This document shows, piece by piece, positions 27,121 to 35,489 of a DNA stretch of 64,000 bases; position 1 is the first letter of the stretch, and each line of letters opens with the position of its first letter. The notes below the pieces were generated by a model. The model saw nothing but the letters and a program-made list of their open reading frames with translations. It did not search any database and was not told the origin of the DNA. The DNA comes from JAWWPY01 sp964412845. Its GTDB lineage: Bacteria; Actinomycetota; Actinomycetes; Streptosporangiales; Streptosporangiaceae. The stretch spans positions 15,876 through 79,875 of the forward strand of contig CAYPQM010000006.1 of the NCBI GenBank assembly GCA_964412845.1, in the 5' to 3' direction. The position numbers and the translations under genes were made by a program.

Positions 27121-27145
27121 TAATACTCACGGGAAGTGATCCGAT

Positions 27146-29521
27146 ATGAGTGACACCCTCTCGCTGCCGGTGCTGCCCCTGGACGACACCGTGGTGCTGC
27201 CCACCATGGTGGTCCCGGTCGACACCTCCGGCACTGAGGCCCGCGCGGCTATCGAGGCTGCGCAGATATCGGCGGGCGCGGACGGCGCCGGCCAGGCTAC
27301 CCCGCAGGTACTGCTGGTGCCACGGGTGGACGGCAAGTACTCCTCGGTCGGCACGCTCGGCGCGGTCGAGCAGATCGGCCGGCTGCCCAGCGGCGAGCCC
27401 GCTGCCGCGATCCGCGGCTTGTCGCGGGTCCGGATCGGCAGCGGCACCGTCGGGCCGGGGGCCGCGCTCTGGGTCGAGGGCTCCGTTCAGGACGAGCCGC
27501 CGGCCACCGACAGGGCCCATGAGCTCGCCCGCGAGTACCGGGGCCTGGCCGCCACCATCCTGCAGAAGCGCGGCGCGTGGCAGGTCGTCGACGTGCTGCA
27601 GCGGATCACCGATCCGTCTGCTCTGGCCGACAGTGCCGGCTACGCGACGTACCTGACTCTGGAGCAGCGCAAGGAGCTGCTGGAGACGATCGACCCCGAG
27701 CGGCGGCTGGAACTGCTGGCCGGCTGGGCCCGGGACCAGATCGCCGAGCTGGACGTGGCGGAGACCATCCAGAACGACGTCCGCGAGGGCATGGAGAAGC
27801 AGCAGCGCGAGTTCCTGCTCCGCCAGCAGCTCGCCGCGATCCGCAAGGAACTGTCTGAGCTGAGCGGCGAGCCTGGGTCGGAGGAAGAGGACTACCGGGC
27901 CCGCATCGAGGCGGCCGGCCTGCCCGAGAAGGTGACCGAGGCGGCCCTCAAGGAGGCTGAGAAGCTGGAGCGCTCCTCGGACGCCTCGCCAGAGGCCGGC
28001 TGGATCCGCACCTGGCTGGACACGGTCCTGGAGATCCCGTGGAATTCGCGGACCGACGACGCTTACGACATCGCCGGCAGCCGCGCCATCCTGGACGCGG
28101 ACCACGCCGGGCTGGACGACGTCAAGGACCGGATCATCGAGTATCTTGCGGTCCGCAAGCGCCGGTCCGACAAGGGCCTGGCCCTGGTCGGCGGCCGCCG
28201 CAGCGGTGCGGTGCTGGCCCTGGCCGGCCCACCGGGTGTCGGCAAGACCTCGCTCGGCGAGTCGGTGGCCCGCGCCATGGGCCGCAAGTTCGCCCGGGTC
28301 GCCCTGGGCGGCGTCCGCGACGAGGCCGAGATCCGCGGTCACCGGCGGACCTACGTGGGCGCGCTGCCCGGCCGGATCGTGCGGGCCATCCGCGAGTCGG
28401 GTTCGATGAACCCGGTGATCCTGCTGGACGAGGTGGACAAGCTGGGCGCGGACTACCGGGGTGATCCGACCGCGGCGCTGCTGGAAGTCCTCGACCCGGC
28501 GCAGAACCACACGTTCCGCGACCATTACCTCGAGGTCGAGCTTGACCTGTCCGACGTGCTGTTCATCGCGACCGCCAACGTGGTGGAGGCGATACCGGAG
28601 CCGCTGCTCGACCGGATGGAGCTGATCGGCCTGGACGGTTACACCGAGGACGAGAAGGTGACGATCGCCCGCATGCACCTGCTGCCCAGGCAGCTGGAGC
28701 GGGCCGGCCTCGACGCCGACGACGTGACCGTCACCGACGAGGCGCTGCACCAGATCGCCGCGGAGTACACCCGCGAGGCGGGCGTGCGTGCCCTGGAGCG
28801 GAGCATTTCCCGGGTGCTGCGGAAGATCGCCGCGCAGCTGGCGGCGGGTGACGCAACCCTCCCGGTCACCGTCGGCCCAGGTGAGCTGCATGGCTACCTC
28901 GGGCACCCCCGGCACACCCCAGAATCAGCAGAACGGACCGCCGTGCCTGGTGTCGCGACCGGCCTCGCGGTCACGGGCGCTGGTGGGGACGTGCTCTTCA
29001 TCGAGGCGTCGCTCGCCGATCCGGAGACCGGCACGACGGCGGTGACGCTCACCGGGCAGCTTGGTGACGTCATGAAGGAGTCGGCCCAGATCGCGCTGTC
29101 CTACCTCCGCTCCCATGGCGCGGAGCTGGAGCTGCCGGTCAGCGACCTCAAGGACCGGGGTGTGCACGTGCACGTGCCCGCGGGCGCGGTGCCCAAGGAT
29201 GGGCCGAGCGCGGGGGTGACCATGACCACGGCGCTGGCGTCGTTGCTGTCCGGGCGGCTGGTCCGCTCGGACGTGGCGATGACCGGTGAGGTCTCACTGA
29301 CCGGCCGGGTGCTGCCGATCGGTGGCGTGAAGCAGAAGCTGCTCGCCGCCCACCGGGCCGGGATCACCACGGTGCTGATCCCCAAGCGCAACGAGCCGGA
29401 CCTGGAGGACGTGCCGGAGAAGGTGCGCGCCGCGCTGGAGATCCACCCGGTCAGCGATGTCCGCGAAGTCCTTGAGCTGGCGCTGGAGCCAGCGACATCG
29501 CGGTCAGCGGTCGCCGCCTGA
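27146..29521 (+). CDS. lon: ATP-dependent protease Lon (LonA type)
   Basis: A 791-residue cytoplasmic protease degrading misfolded and regulatory proteins. The N-terminal substrate domain starts LPVLPLDDTVVLPTMVVPV. A coiled-coil follows with QQREFLLRQQLAAIRKEL near 215-232. The AAA domain has Walker A GPPGVGKTS near 361 and Walker B VILLDEVDKL near 427. The C-terminal protease domain has the catalytic serine in KDGPSAGVTM near 687 and the lysine in GGVKQKLLAAHRAG near 729. Length and order are normal. Its ATG follows a GGGAAGTG ribosome site. A UUCG-loop terminator lies just after the stop. Confidence 0.97.
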   Translation: MSDTLSLPVLPLDDTVVLPTMVVPVDTSGTEARAAIEAAQISAGADGAGQATPQVLLVPRVDGKYSSVGTLGAVEQIGRLPSGEPAAAIRGLSRVRIGSGTVGPGAALWVEGSVQDEPPATDRAHELAREYRGLAATILQKRGAWQVVDVLQRITDPSALADSAGYATYLTLEQRKELLETIDPERRLELLAGWARDQIAELDVAETIQNDVREGMEKQQREFLLRQQLAAIRKELSELSGEPGSEEEDYRARIEAAGLPEKVTEAALKEAEKLERSSDASPEAGWIRTWLDTVLEIPWNSRTDDAYDIAGSRAILDADHAGLDDVKDRIIEYLAVRKRRSDKGLALVGGRRSGAVLALAGPPGVGKTSLGESVARAMGRKFARVALGGVRDEAEIRGHRRTYVGALPGRIVRAIRESGSMNPVILLDEVDKLGADYRGDPTAALLEVLDPAQNHTFRDHYLEVELDLSDVLFIATANVVEAIPEPLLDRMELIGLDGYTEDEKVTIARMHLLPRQLERAGLDADDVTVTDEALHQIAAEYTREAGVRALERSISRVLRKIAAQLAAGDATLPVTVGPGELHGYLGHPRHTPESAERTAVPGVATGLAVTGAGGDVLFIEASLADPETGTTAVTLTGQLGDVMKESAQIALSYLRSHGAELELPVSDLKDRGVHVHVPAGAVPKDGPSAGVTMTTALASLLSGRLVRSDVAMTGEVSLTGRVLPIGGVKQKLLAAHRAGITTVLIPKRNEPDLEDVPEKVRAALEIHPVSDVREVLELALEPATSRSAVAA

Positions 29522-30073
29522 CGACAAGCTGGCAGCACGCATGACGGCGGGCCTTCGGGCCCGCCGTTCTGCTGGCCCGGCGTTCTGCGTGCCCGGCGTG
29601 GGCACCCCGGAGCAGTCAGGCGGGACCGGGCTGTCCAGCTCCGCGCTGACAATCACGACCGGGCATGGCGCGTGCCGCAGGCAGGCCCGGGCCACCGGGC
29701 CGATCACGCCCAGCGGCGAGGTCACCGGATCGCCGAGGACGAGCAGGTCGGCGCCAGCGGCCCGCTCGATCAGCACCTTGGCGGCCAGTCCCTCAACAAC
29801 CTCGGTATCAACCGGAGCCAGCGGGCTGCTGCCGAGCGCGGTATGTACCAGCATGTTGAGCCAGGCACCAGGCAGCTGGCCGACCCCCGCCTCCGGTGGC
29901 GGCCGTCGCGCCCGGACGGCATAGTGCGCGGGCCGGGTCCGCTCATGATCTACCGCGCACACCACGTGCAGCCGGGCCTGGCGTAGCTCGGCCTCGCGTT
30001 CCGCCCACTGCAACGCGGTAAGCGAGGCCACCGACCCGTCCACGCCGACCATAACGCGCCGCCCCTGGTCCAT
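29504..30073 (-). CDS. Universal stress protein (UspA family)
   Basis: A 189-residue protein with the Usp fold: VMVGVDGSVASLTALQWAEREAEL at the N-terminus, ADLLVLGDPVTSPLGVIGPVA near the middle and CLRHAPCPVVIVSAE. The ATP-binding glycines are partly kept (GDxxTSPLGxxGPVA rather than GxxGxGGxxGSVS), so nucleotide binding is uncertain. The ATG at 30073 is chosen over 30151 because the Usp fold starts there. The last 35 or so residues are beyond the normal fold; that part of the gene runs over the lon terminator and 18 bases into lon. Confidence 0.85.
   Translation of the reverse strand: MDQGRRVMVGVDGSVASLTALQWAEREAELRQARLHVVCAVDHERTRPAHYAVRARRPPPEAGVGQLPGAWLNMLVHTALGSSPLAPVDTEVVEGLAAKVLIERAAGADLLVLGDPVTSPLGVIGPVARACLRHAPCPVVIVSAELDSPVPPDCSGVPTPGTQNAGPAERRARRPAVMRAASLSSGGDR
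29544..29567. terminator. Strong hairpin with UUCG loop between convergent lon and usp
   Basis: ACGGCGGGCC, TTCG loop, then GGCCCGCCGT make a perfect 10 bp stem, followed by TCT on the plus strand. It lies 22 bases after the lon stop and should end lon transcription. It is within the 3-prime part of the opposing usp reading frame. Confidence 0.88.
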
Positions 30074-30374
30074 CGCAGCACCCGCCTTCTTGCCATTCCA
30101 CGTTCGCCGAAAAGCCGCACGGGAAGGCAGAGCAGAAAGTCCCGAATTCACCCGGCTTCAGGAGCCGGCCTGGTCAGCGGCGCACGCCGATGCGGACGGT
30201 GAAACAGCCGGGTTCCGTGGCAGCGCTGACATGATGGCAGACCCGCCGCGCCAGCCACAATCCGACGCCTCCCCGGCCCGGATCGTCGCTCCGCCCGGCA
30301 AATACCCAGTTAGCAGGCTGTTGAACCCTCCGTTACTGTGAGTAATCGTACGGGGAGGCAGGTGCTCAGCACGG

Positions 30375-30875
30375 TCACGGACCGACCCCCGGCACTGGGC
30401 GGCCGTCCTCGAGGTACACGACGGCCTGGGCGCCGACGGCGGCGCTCACCCGCCGCCGGATGGGCCCCCTGAGCAGAGCCAGCGCCTCGGGTACCGGGAC
30501 GATCCGGTGCCGGGAGATCTCATCGCGCTGCAGCGCGATATCGCGGAGGCGGGCGTCGGTGAACCCGCCGCAGTCAAACAGAAACCGCACACCGCCCGGG
30601 CGGCCGGGCCGGGGATGGCGGAAATCCACGCAGGCCAGGCGGCCGCTTTTCACCTCGAGACCGCATTCTTCCCGCACCTCGCGCTGGCAGGCCTCCCACG
30701 GCGTCTCCCCGTCGGCCTCCATCACCCCGCCGGGGATGGTCCACCCCGACTTGTAGGTGGGCTTCAGGATGAGCAGCCGGCCTTTGCGGTCAAAGATCAT
30801 GGCACCAGCCGACGCGGGGATCGCCGGAGCGGCGAACGAGGACTCGCCGGCCAGGGGGCCGCCACCGTCGGTCAC
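30375..30875 (-). CDS. Nudix hydrolase
   Basis: A 166-residue pyrophosphohydrolase. The Nudix box GX5EX7REUXEEXGU is complete: GGVMEADGETPWEACQRE followed by VREECGLEV (residues 49-75). It is preceded by a beta strand with SAGAMIFDRKGRLLILKP and followed by VRFLFDCGGF. The substrate is open; ADP-ribose or an NTP is typical for this size. It is a single gene with about 220 bases upstream of the usp gene and is oriented the same way. Confidence 0.9.
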   Translation of the reverse strand: MTDGGGPLAGESSFAAPAIPASAGAMIFDRKGRLLILKPTYKSGWTIPGGVMEADGETPWEACQREVREECGLEVKSGRLACVDFRHPRPGRPGGVRFLFDCGGFTDARLRDIALQRDEISRHRIVPVPEALALLRGPIRRRVSAAVGAQAVVYLEDGRPVPGVGP

Positions 30876-31033
30876 ACCTGACAGGCTACGCCGGCAATGC
30901 CGGGCATTGCGCAGCTCACGCGGCGCGGCCCGCGCCGCCTGCCATGTCGCGGGCCGGCTCCTCGGCGAAGTCCCTGGGCCACCCCACGCAGGTGGTCTTA
31001 CTGTCAGCGATCGAATGTGGACAATCAGTTTCT

Positions 31034-31061
31034 AGAAATATATTGCTCGTTTTATATTTCT
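31034..31061. promoter_or_regulatory. A+T-rich inverted repeat, probable operator/promoter
   Basis: AGAAATATA at 31034-31042 is mirrored by TATATTTCT at 31053-31061 with ten bases between. It is by far the most A+T-rich spot in the surrounding kilobases. It could be a repressor site over a promoter for the small gene downstream or for the Nudix gene. Confidence 0.5.
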
Positions 31062-31131
31062 GATGTAGGTTCGAGACAGGCACAGGACCGGCCGACGGCG
31101 GCTGGTCACAGGATCACCGGAGGGGGACAGG

Positions 31132-31176
31132 ATGACCGCGCACCAGCCAACACCTGCCCAGCTCGGCGCCGCGTAG
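31132..31176 (+). CDS. Possible 14-residue leader peptide
   Basis: ATG at 31132 follows GGAGGGGG with 5 bases spacing, one of the best ribosome sites here, and the frame stops after 14 codons (MTAHQPTPAQLGAA). It has no homology I recognise. It could be a leader or upstream ORF controlling the small membrane gene, but a chance frame is possible. Confidence 0.3.
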   Translation: MTAHQPTPAQLGAA

Positions 31177-31257
31177 CGGCGGCTCACGGCCCCGCCAACC
31201 CCCAGGTCATGGCCGACGGCACCGACACCCGTCCGTACTCCTGAGAGAAGTAACGCC

Positions 31258-31602
31258 ATGACCCGACCCACCGCACCGCAGCACGGCGCGGACAGCGCCA
31301 TGCCGCCCGGCTCCGCCAACGGCCCCAATCTGCCCCTGACATCACCGCACTGCCGCGGCCGTCCCAGCTGGGCCGACGGGATCCGCATCGCGATGTTCGC
31401 CGGTCTCGGCGCCCTCATCCTGCTGGCCATCTTCATGGCCCGGCCAGCGGGGCCGGCCAGCCATCCGGCCGCCGCGGTGATCAGGCCTTGTGCCACCTCG
31501 TCCTCGGTGCGGCCGTGCCGCCCGTCAGCAGTCACGCCGTGCCATCCGGCCGCAGTACTGCCGTGCCATCCGCTCGGGCTGAGGCTGCCGCGCACCGGGT
31601 AG
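31258..31602 (+). CDS. Possible small membrane protein
   Basis: A 114-residue frame with GAGAGAAG 7 bases before its ATG. It has a Pro/Ser-rich N-terminus, one hydrophobic segment (IAMFAGLGALILLAIFMA, about 44-61) and a C-terminal tail with three near-repeats of the form V-x-PCHP/PCRP carrying cysteines. No family is recognised. Codon use is weakly like a gene, and the Cys/Pro tail may be a non-coding artefact. Confidence 0.4.
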   Translation: MTRPTAPQHGADSAMPPGSANGPNLPLTSPHCRGRPSWADGIRIAMFAGLGALILLAIFMARPAGPASHPAAAVIRPCATSSSVRPCRPSAVTPCHPAAVLPCHPLGLRLPRTG

Positions 31603-31704
31603 GCCACCCTGCTGGTCGCCCGGGCCACCCGGTCGGCTGAGGCGGCCAGGCACGGCGCGGGCAGCGCCTGAGGAACGCCGGCACCGGGCGGCTATCTTGG
31701 CGGC

Positions 31705-33306
31705 GTGACGTCCAGATCGTGGCCGGCCAGCTCCCGGAGCCATCCGGCCCGCGCCGCCGGGTCGCGGTCCGTGACCGATGCGCTCGCGGCGGCCGCCGTC
31801 CTGGGCCCGTACTTCGATCTGGCCATCGGCGGCGAGGCGCGGCGCTGGCGTGCGGCGGCCGATCTGTACCGCGAGGGATTGCCCGGCTTGATTGCCGCCA
31901 CCGGCGAACAGCTCGGCGTGACCGAGACCCGGGTGAGCGCCTCCATTGCGCAACTCGGCCACGCGGCACGGCTCTGGTCACCCGTGCTGGCCAGCGCCCT
32001 GCTGCGCGGCGTCGTACCTGACCTCGCCGATCTGCGGGTCCGCACGGACCGTCCGGCGCGACTCGGCGTTCCGGCACCGCGGGGCTGGCTGGCGGCGGAC
32101 CCCGGCGAACTGGCTCGCCTCGCCTACCGGGTGGTCATGACGGAGCAGGTAGAGCCGCTGGTTCGCGGGCTGCGCGGCACGGTGGCCGGTGGCTTGCTCT
32201 GGGGCAACAGCGCCGCCGCGATGACCGGGGCATTGTCCGTGCTCGTGGCGGCACGCCCAGACCAGGAGCAGGCGGCTCGCAGGCTGGCCGGGCTCCTGCT
32301 GGACACCGGGAGGCTGCGCGGTACCGGCTGGTTCACCGGGCCCGGGATCGAGTTCCAGCGCAACTCCTGCTGCCTGTACTACCGCGTGCCAGGCGGCGGG
32401 ACGTGCGGCGACTGCTCGCTGACCGCCCCGGACTTAGCCGGTTGCCGCTGGGCGTCCGCGCGTCACCGGGAGATGGCGGCAGCCCCGGAGCGCCAGCACA
32501 TCGCCCGGCACCCTGTTTGTGGGCTTGAGGTGCTGCGGCCGCAACACGGGGCGACCACAAACAGGGCCCAGGGCGATGACGGGTGGGGCAGGTTAGTGCT
32601 GGCCGACGATCATCGACAGGTCGATCGCGTTGGCCATGGCCTGGCAGCCGGCGTCGTTCGGGTGCAGGTGATCGCCGCTGTCGTAGCTGGGATTGAGCGC
32701 GGTGGGGTTACCGGGGTCCGCGACCGCCGTGGCGAAGTCGATGACGCCGTCGAAGGCGTGGCTGGTCGTGATCCAGGAGTTGACGTCGCTTCTCGTCTTC
32801 TCCGCCGCGACGGAATCCACCCCGGACCCGCCGAACGGCGTGATCGTGGCCCCGTATATACGCAGGCCGCGAGCGTGCGCCTGGGCAATGACCTGCTGGT
32901 CGGCCGAGATGATCTCCTCAGCGCTGGCACCGTACCCGATGTCGTTTACGCCTTCGAGCAGGATCACGGCGCGGACACCGGTCTGGGCGAAGACATCCCG
33001 GTCCAGCCGGGCCAGTGCAGGCACGCCGTAGTAGGGCTGGCCGTCGCGCGGAGCCAGCAGCCGGTTGCCACCCAGGCCAGCGTTCACTACCGAAAGAGTC
33101 GGGCCGGGCCGCTCGTTGAGCCGCCGCGCGAGGTCGTCAGGCCAGCGCCGGTTGGCGTTGCCCGTCGTGTTGGCGGTGTCCGTGATCGAGTCGCCGAGCG
33201 CCACCACCGAGCCGATGACCCGGCCGGGCGCGCGCACGTCCACCCCGCTGATGAGCATCCAGCACGGCGTGTCCTGATAGCCGGCCGCCGAGACGGACGA
33301 CGCTAG
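31705..33306 (+). CDS. (2Fe-2S)-binding ferric iron reductase (FhuF-like) with abnormal antisense tail
   Basis: Residues 1-245 look like a siderophore-iron reductase: a helical N-terminal part (GPYFDLAIGGEARRWRAAADLY, TRVSASIAQLGHAARLWSPVLASAL) and a C-terminal FhuF iron-sulfur motif NSCCLYYRVPGGGTCGDCSL (C-C-x10-C-x2-C), which normally ends the protein. It would release iron from ferric siderophores in the cytoplasm. Here no stop follows. The frame stays open to 33306, through a terminator-like hairpin and 700 bases antisense to the esterase gene. The supported coding part is 31705 to about 32440. A lost stop or a sequence error is likely. Confidence 0.72.
   Translation: MTSRSWPASSRSHPARAAGSRSVTDALAAAAVLGPYFDLAIGGEARRWRAAADLYREGLPGLIAATGEQLGVTETRVSASIAQLGHAARLWSPVLASALLRGVVPDLADLRVRTDRPARLGVPAPRGWLAADPGELARLAYRVVMTEQVEPLVRGLRGTVAGGLLWGNSAAAMTGALSVLVAARPDQEQAARRLAGLLLDTGRLRGTGWFTGPGIEFQRNSCCLYYRVPGGGTCGDCSLTAPDLAGCRWASARHREMAAAPERQHIARHPVCGLEVLRPQHGATTNRAQGDDGWGRLVLADDHRQVDRVGHGLAAGVVRVQVIAAVVAGIERGGVTGVRDRRGEVDDAVEGVAGRDPGVDVASRLLRRDGIHPGPAERRDRGPVYTQAASVRLGNDLLVGRDDLLSAGTVPDVVYAFEQDHGADTGLGEDIPVQPGQCRHAVVGLAVARSQQPVATQASVHYRKSRAGPLVEPPREVVRPAPVGVARRVGGVRDRVAERHHRADDPAGRAHVHPADEHPARRVLIAGRRDGRR
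32511..32566. terminator. Long hairpin between convergent reductase and esterase genes
   Basis: CCCTGTTTGTGG at 32511-32522 pairs perfectly with CCACAAACAGGG at 32555-32566, and the loop contains a second near-perfect stem around TGCGGCCGCA. It lies 27 bases from the stop of the SGNH esterase and where the reductase gene should have ended, so it is a likely bidirectional terminator. Confidence 0.75.
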
Positions 33307-33870
33307 ATCGCCGCTGCCCAGGTAGTTGCCTTGGGCGGTGAACGGATGGTTGGTGACCGGGCCGGTCGGGCCCGGGAGGTAGACACTGACCAGCAGAGCC
33401 GAAAGGGCGGCCACCCGGAGCGGGACAGGGTCGCTGAGCGCGTCGCCGCCCGCGGCGAGGGTTACCGCCTGCTGCCCGCCGAAGGTCAGGCCGCGCACCG
33501 TTCCCGGCACCGCGCTGGCGCCGGCGGACTGCACCGCGACCGAAGCATGCGTGACCGGCATGGCCTGGGTGCCGAACGCATTCGTCAGCCGGATTCGCAC
33601 CTGGTCCCCGCCCGCGCTGAGAAACACCACGTTGCGGACGGTCTGGTCGGTCAGGCCCGTTCCGGCCGGGCAGGTGGACCCCGGCACATCGGAGCCGACT
33701 ACCGGGCTCGCACCCCAGGCCGTCACCCAACTGGTGCCAGCACCTGCGGCGCCGGACGTGCCTTGCGCTCCGGATGCCGCCATCACCGGAATGGTCACGG
33801 CCACGGCGGCGACGGCCACCGCGAACGCGTGGCGACGCCGGATCCTGATTCTTGACTCGACACGTTCCAT
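32593..33870 (-). CDS. Secreted SGNH/GDSL hydrolase
   Basis: A 425-residue esterase/lipase-like enzyme. The ATG at 33870 is chosen; TTG and GTG lie 7 and 4 codons upstream without ribosome sites. It has a basic start and signal peptide (RRRHAFAVAVAAVAVTIPVMAASGA). A beta-rich N-terminal domain follows (TWVTAWGASP-like start, GQVRIRLTNAFG). The SGNH core has the nucleophile in VVALGDSITD, Gly in GLGGNRLL, Asn in ILLEGVNDIGY and the D-x-x-H pair in GDHLHPNDAG. Outside the cell it may remove acyl groups from polysaccharide or lipid. It is a close paralogue of the divergent neighbour at 34106. Confidence 0.92.
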   Translation of the reverse strand: MERVESRIRIRRRHAFAVAVAAVAVTIPVMAASGAQGTSGAAGAGTSWVTAWGASPVVGSDVPGSTCPAGTGLTDQTVRNVVFLSAGGDQVRIRLTNAFGTQAMPVTHASVAVQSAGASAVPGTVRGLTFGGQQAVTLAAGGDALSDPVPLRVAALSALLVSVYLPGPTGPVTNHPFTAQGNYLGSGDLASSVSAAGYQDTPCWMLISGVDVRAPGRVIGSVVALGDSITDTANTTGNANRRWPDDLARRLNERPGPTLSVVNAGLGGNRLLAPRDGQPYYGVPALARLDRDVFAQTGVRAVILLEGVNDIGYGASAEEIISADQQVIAQAHARGLRIYGATITPFGGSGVDSVAAEKTRSDVNSWITTSHAFDGVIDFATAVADPGNPTALNPSYDSGDHLHPNDAGCQAMANAIDLSMIVGQH

Positions 33871-34105
33871 GAATGCTCTCACGCCGGGCAATTCTTCGTA
33901 TCCCGCCCGGGGCTGTCAAGGAACACTATTATTACTAAACCGGTATAGGCATATCTAATGAAGCTTTCATGATAGTGACATGCTGGTCGCAGCCTGCACA
34001 AGGACGATTGGTCGCAGCCAATCTTGCGGAACGGCGGTCCAGGCCTATTGACAAGGCGAATCCGGCCTTTATGCTCAGGACGCGACTGCAGCGACTGGAG
34101 GAGAC

Positions 34106-35428
34106 GTGCCACGCCACCCGCTTCCCGGCCTTGCCCGTCCTCGCGTTATCGCCGCGAGCCTCGCGGCCGGCCTGCTGGCCACCCTGGGCGCGGGCCCGGC
34201 CGGCCCGGCCATGGCGGCCGGGCCGGCGGCCCGGCCGGGGGAGCCCGCCGCCGCGCCCGCCGGCTGGACAGGGACCTGGGCAGCCAGCCCGCAACCGGCG
34301 CGGCCAGCGGACCTTACCGGGCCAGGGGACCCCACGGTGACCGGATTCGACGACCAGACGATCCGTGAGATCGTGCATGCCAGTATCGGCGGGACCGCCC
34401 TGCGCATCCACCTGACCGATGCCTTCAGCGATCAGGACCTGGTGCTGGGCGCGGTGACAGTCGGAGCCGAGGGGACCGGCGCCGGACTCGCCGCCCCGCC
34501 GGTCACGGTCACCTTCCACGGCGGCCACGGCGTGCGCATCCCGGCGGGCGGGAACGTCGTGAGCGACCCGGTACCGATGCCGGTCGCGCCGCTGGAAAAC
34601 CTGGCCGTCAGCATCTACCTGCCCGGCAGCACCGGCCCGACCACCAACCATGACCTGGCCGAGCAGGTCAACTACATTTCCACGCCGGGCGACCACGCGG
34701 GTGACCTGGCCGGGCAGGCATTCGGGCAGCAGGCATTCTCCTGGTTCTATCTGTCCGGGGTGGATGTGCGGCCACTGCATGGCACCGCCGGAGCCGTGGT
34801 CGCCCTGGGCGACTCCATTACCGATGGATACCAGTCAACGACCAGCGGAAATGACCGGTGGCCGGACGTCCTGGCCGGGCGGCTCGCGAACTCGGCCCGG
34901 CCGATGGGCGTGCTCAATGCGGGAATCAGCGGCGGCCGGGTGCTCAACGACTCGGCGTGCTTCGGGACCAGCGCCCTGTCCCGGCTGACCGCAGACGTCC
35001 TGGACCAGCCGGGGGCACGTGCCGTCATCCTGCTGGAAGGCATCAACGACATCGGCTTCCCGACGCAGCCCGACGCCGGATGCACCGCGCCGAACACGGC
35101 CGTCACGGCGCAGCAGATCATCGCGGGTTACCGGCAGATCATCGCCCGGGCGCACGGTCGCGGCCTGCGGGTGATCGGCGCCACCCTCACCCCGATCGAA
35201 GGCTCGGGCTACTGGTCGCCGAGCACCGAGCAGGAGCGGCTCACGGTCAACGCCTGGATCTCCCGCAGCCACGCTTTCGACGGGGTGATCGATTTCGACC
35301 AGGCCGTGCGCGACCCGGCCGACCCGCACCGGCTGCTGGCTGGCTACGATTCCGGGGACCACCTGCACCCGAACGACGCCGGTTACCAGGCGATGGCCGA
35401 CGCCATCAACCTCGCGCTGCTGCGCTGA
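34106..35428 (+). CDS. Secreted SGNH/GDSL hydrolase (paralogue)
   Basis: A 440-residue enzyme with the same layout as the gene at 32593-33870: signal peptide with an Ala-rich core (IAASLAAGLLATLGAGPAG), a WTGTWAASPQPA start of the mature beta domain, VVALGDSITDGYQS, GISGGRVLND, AVILLEGINDIGF and GDHLHPNDAGYQAM. All catalytic positions are kept. The GTG start has GGAGGAG five bases upstream. The two paralogues are divergent and share 235 bases of A+T-rich control region with a near-palindrome (ATGAAGCTTTCAT, 33958-33970). They probably arose by duplication. Confidence 0.92.
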   Translation: MPRHPLPGLARPRVIAASLAAGLLATLGAGPAGPAMAAGPAARPGEPAAAPAGWTGTWAASPQPARPADLTGPGDPTVTGFDDQTIREIVHASIGGTALRIHLTDAFSDQDLVLGAVTVGAEGTGAGLAAPPVTVTFHGGHGVRIPAGGNVVSDPVPMPVAPLENLAVSIYLPGSTGPTTNHDLAEQVNYISTPGDHAGDLAGQAFGQQAFSWFYLSGVDVRPLHGTAGAVVALGDSITDGYQSTTSGNDRWPDVLAGRLANSARPMGVLNAGISGGRVLNDSACFGTSALSRLTADVLDQPGARAVILLEGINDIGFPTQPDAGCTAPNTAVTAQQIIAGYRQIIARAHGRGLRVIGATLTPIEGSGYWSPSTEQERLTVNAWISRSHAFDGVIDFDQAVRDPADPHRLLAGYDSGDHLHPNDAGYQAMADAINLALLR

Positions 35429-35443
35429 GACACACTGCTGCCC

Positions 35444-35463
35444 CGGGACGTCCTGCCGTCCCG
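35444..35463. terminator. Hairpin between convergent esterase and LacI genes
   Basis: CGGGACG and CGTCCCG form a 7 bp stem with a TCCTGC loop, 15 bases after the esterase stop and 26 bases before the LacI stop. There is no T-run. Confidence 0.5.
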
Positions 35464-35489
35464 ATCCGCGGTACCTGTCATCCCCGCCG

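Larger units (their letters stand above)
30876..31257. other. Long leader region with A+T-rich inverted repeat and mini reading frames
   Basis: These 382 bases have no ordinary gene. They contain an A+T-rich inverted repeat (31034-31061), a 14-codon frame with a strong ribosome site (31132-31176), and an 11-codon frame (31210-31245) that ends just before the ribosome site of the small membrane gene at 31258. The arrangement looks like a promoter followed by a leader. Confidence 0.4.

Noticed and set aside
31065..31075. GGTTCGAGAC as a possible tRNA T-arm
   Set aside because: No acceptor stem, anticodon arm or CCA-like end can be built around it.
32520..33306. The antisense continuation of the iron reductase as genuine coding sequence
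   Set aside because: It mirrors the well-supported SGNH esterase gene and begins after the family C-terminus and a hairpin; kept only as the literal extent of the open frame.
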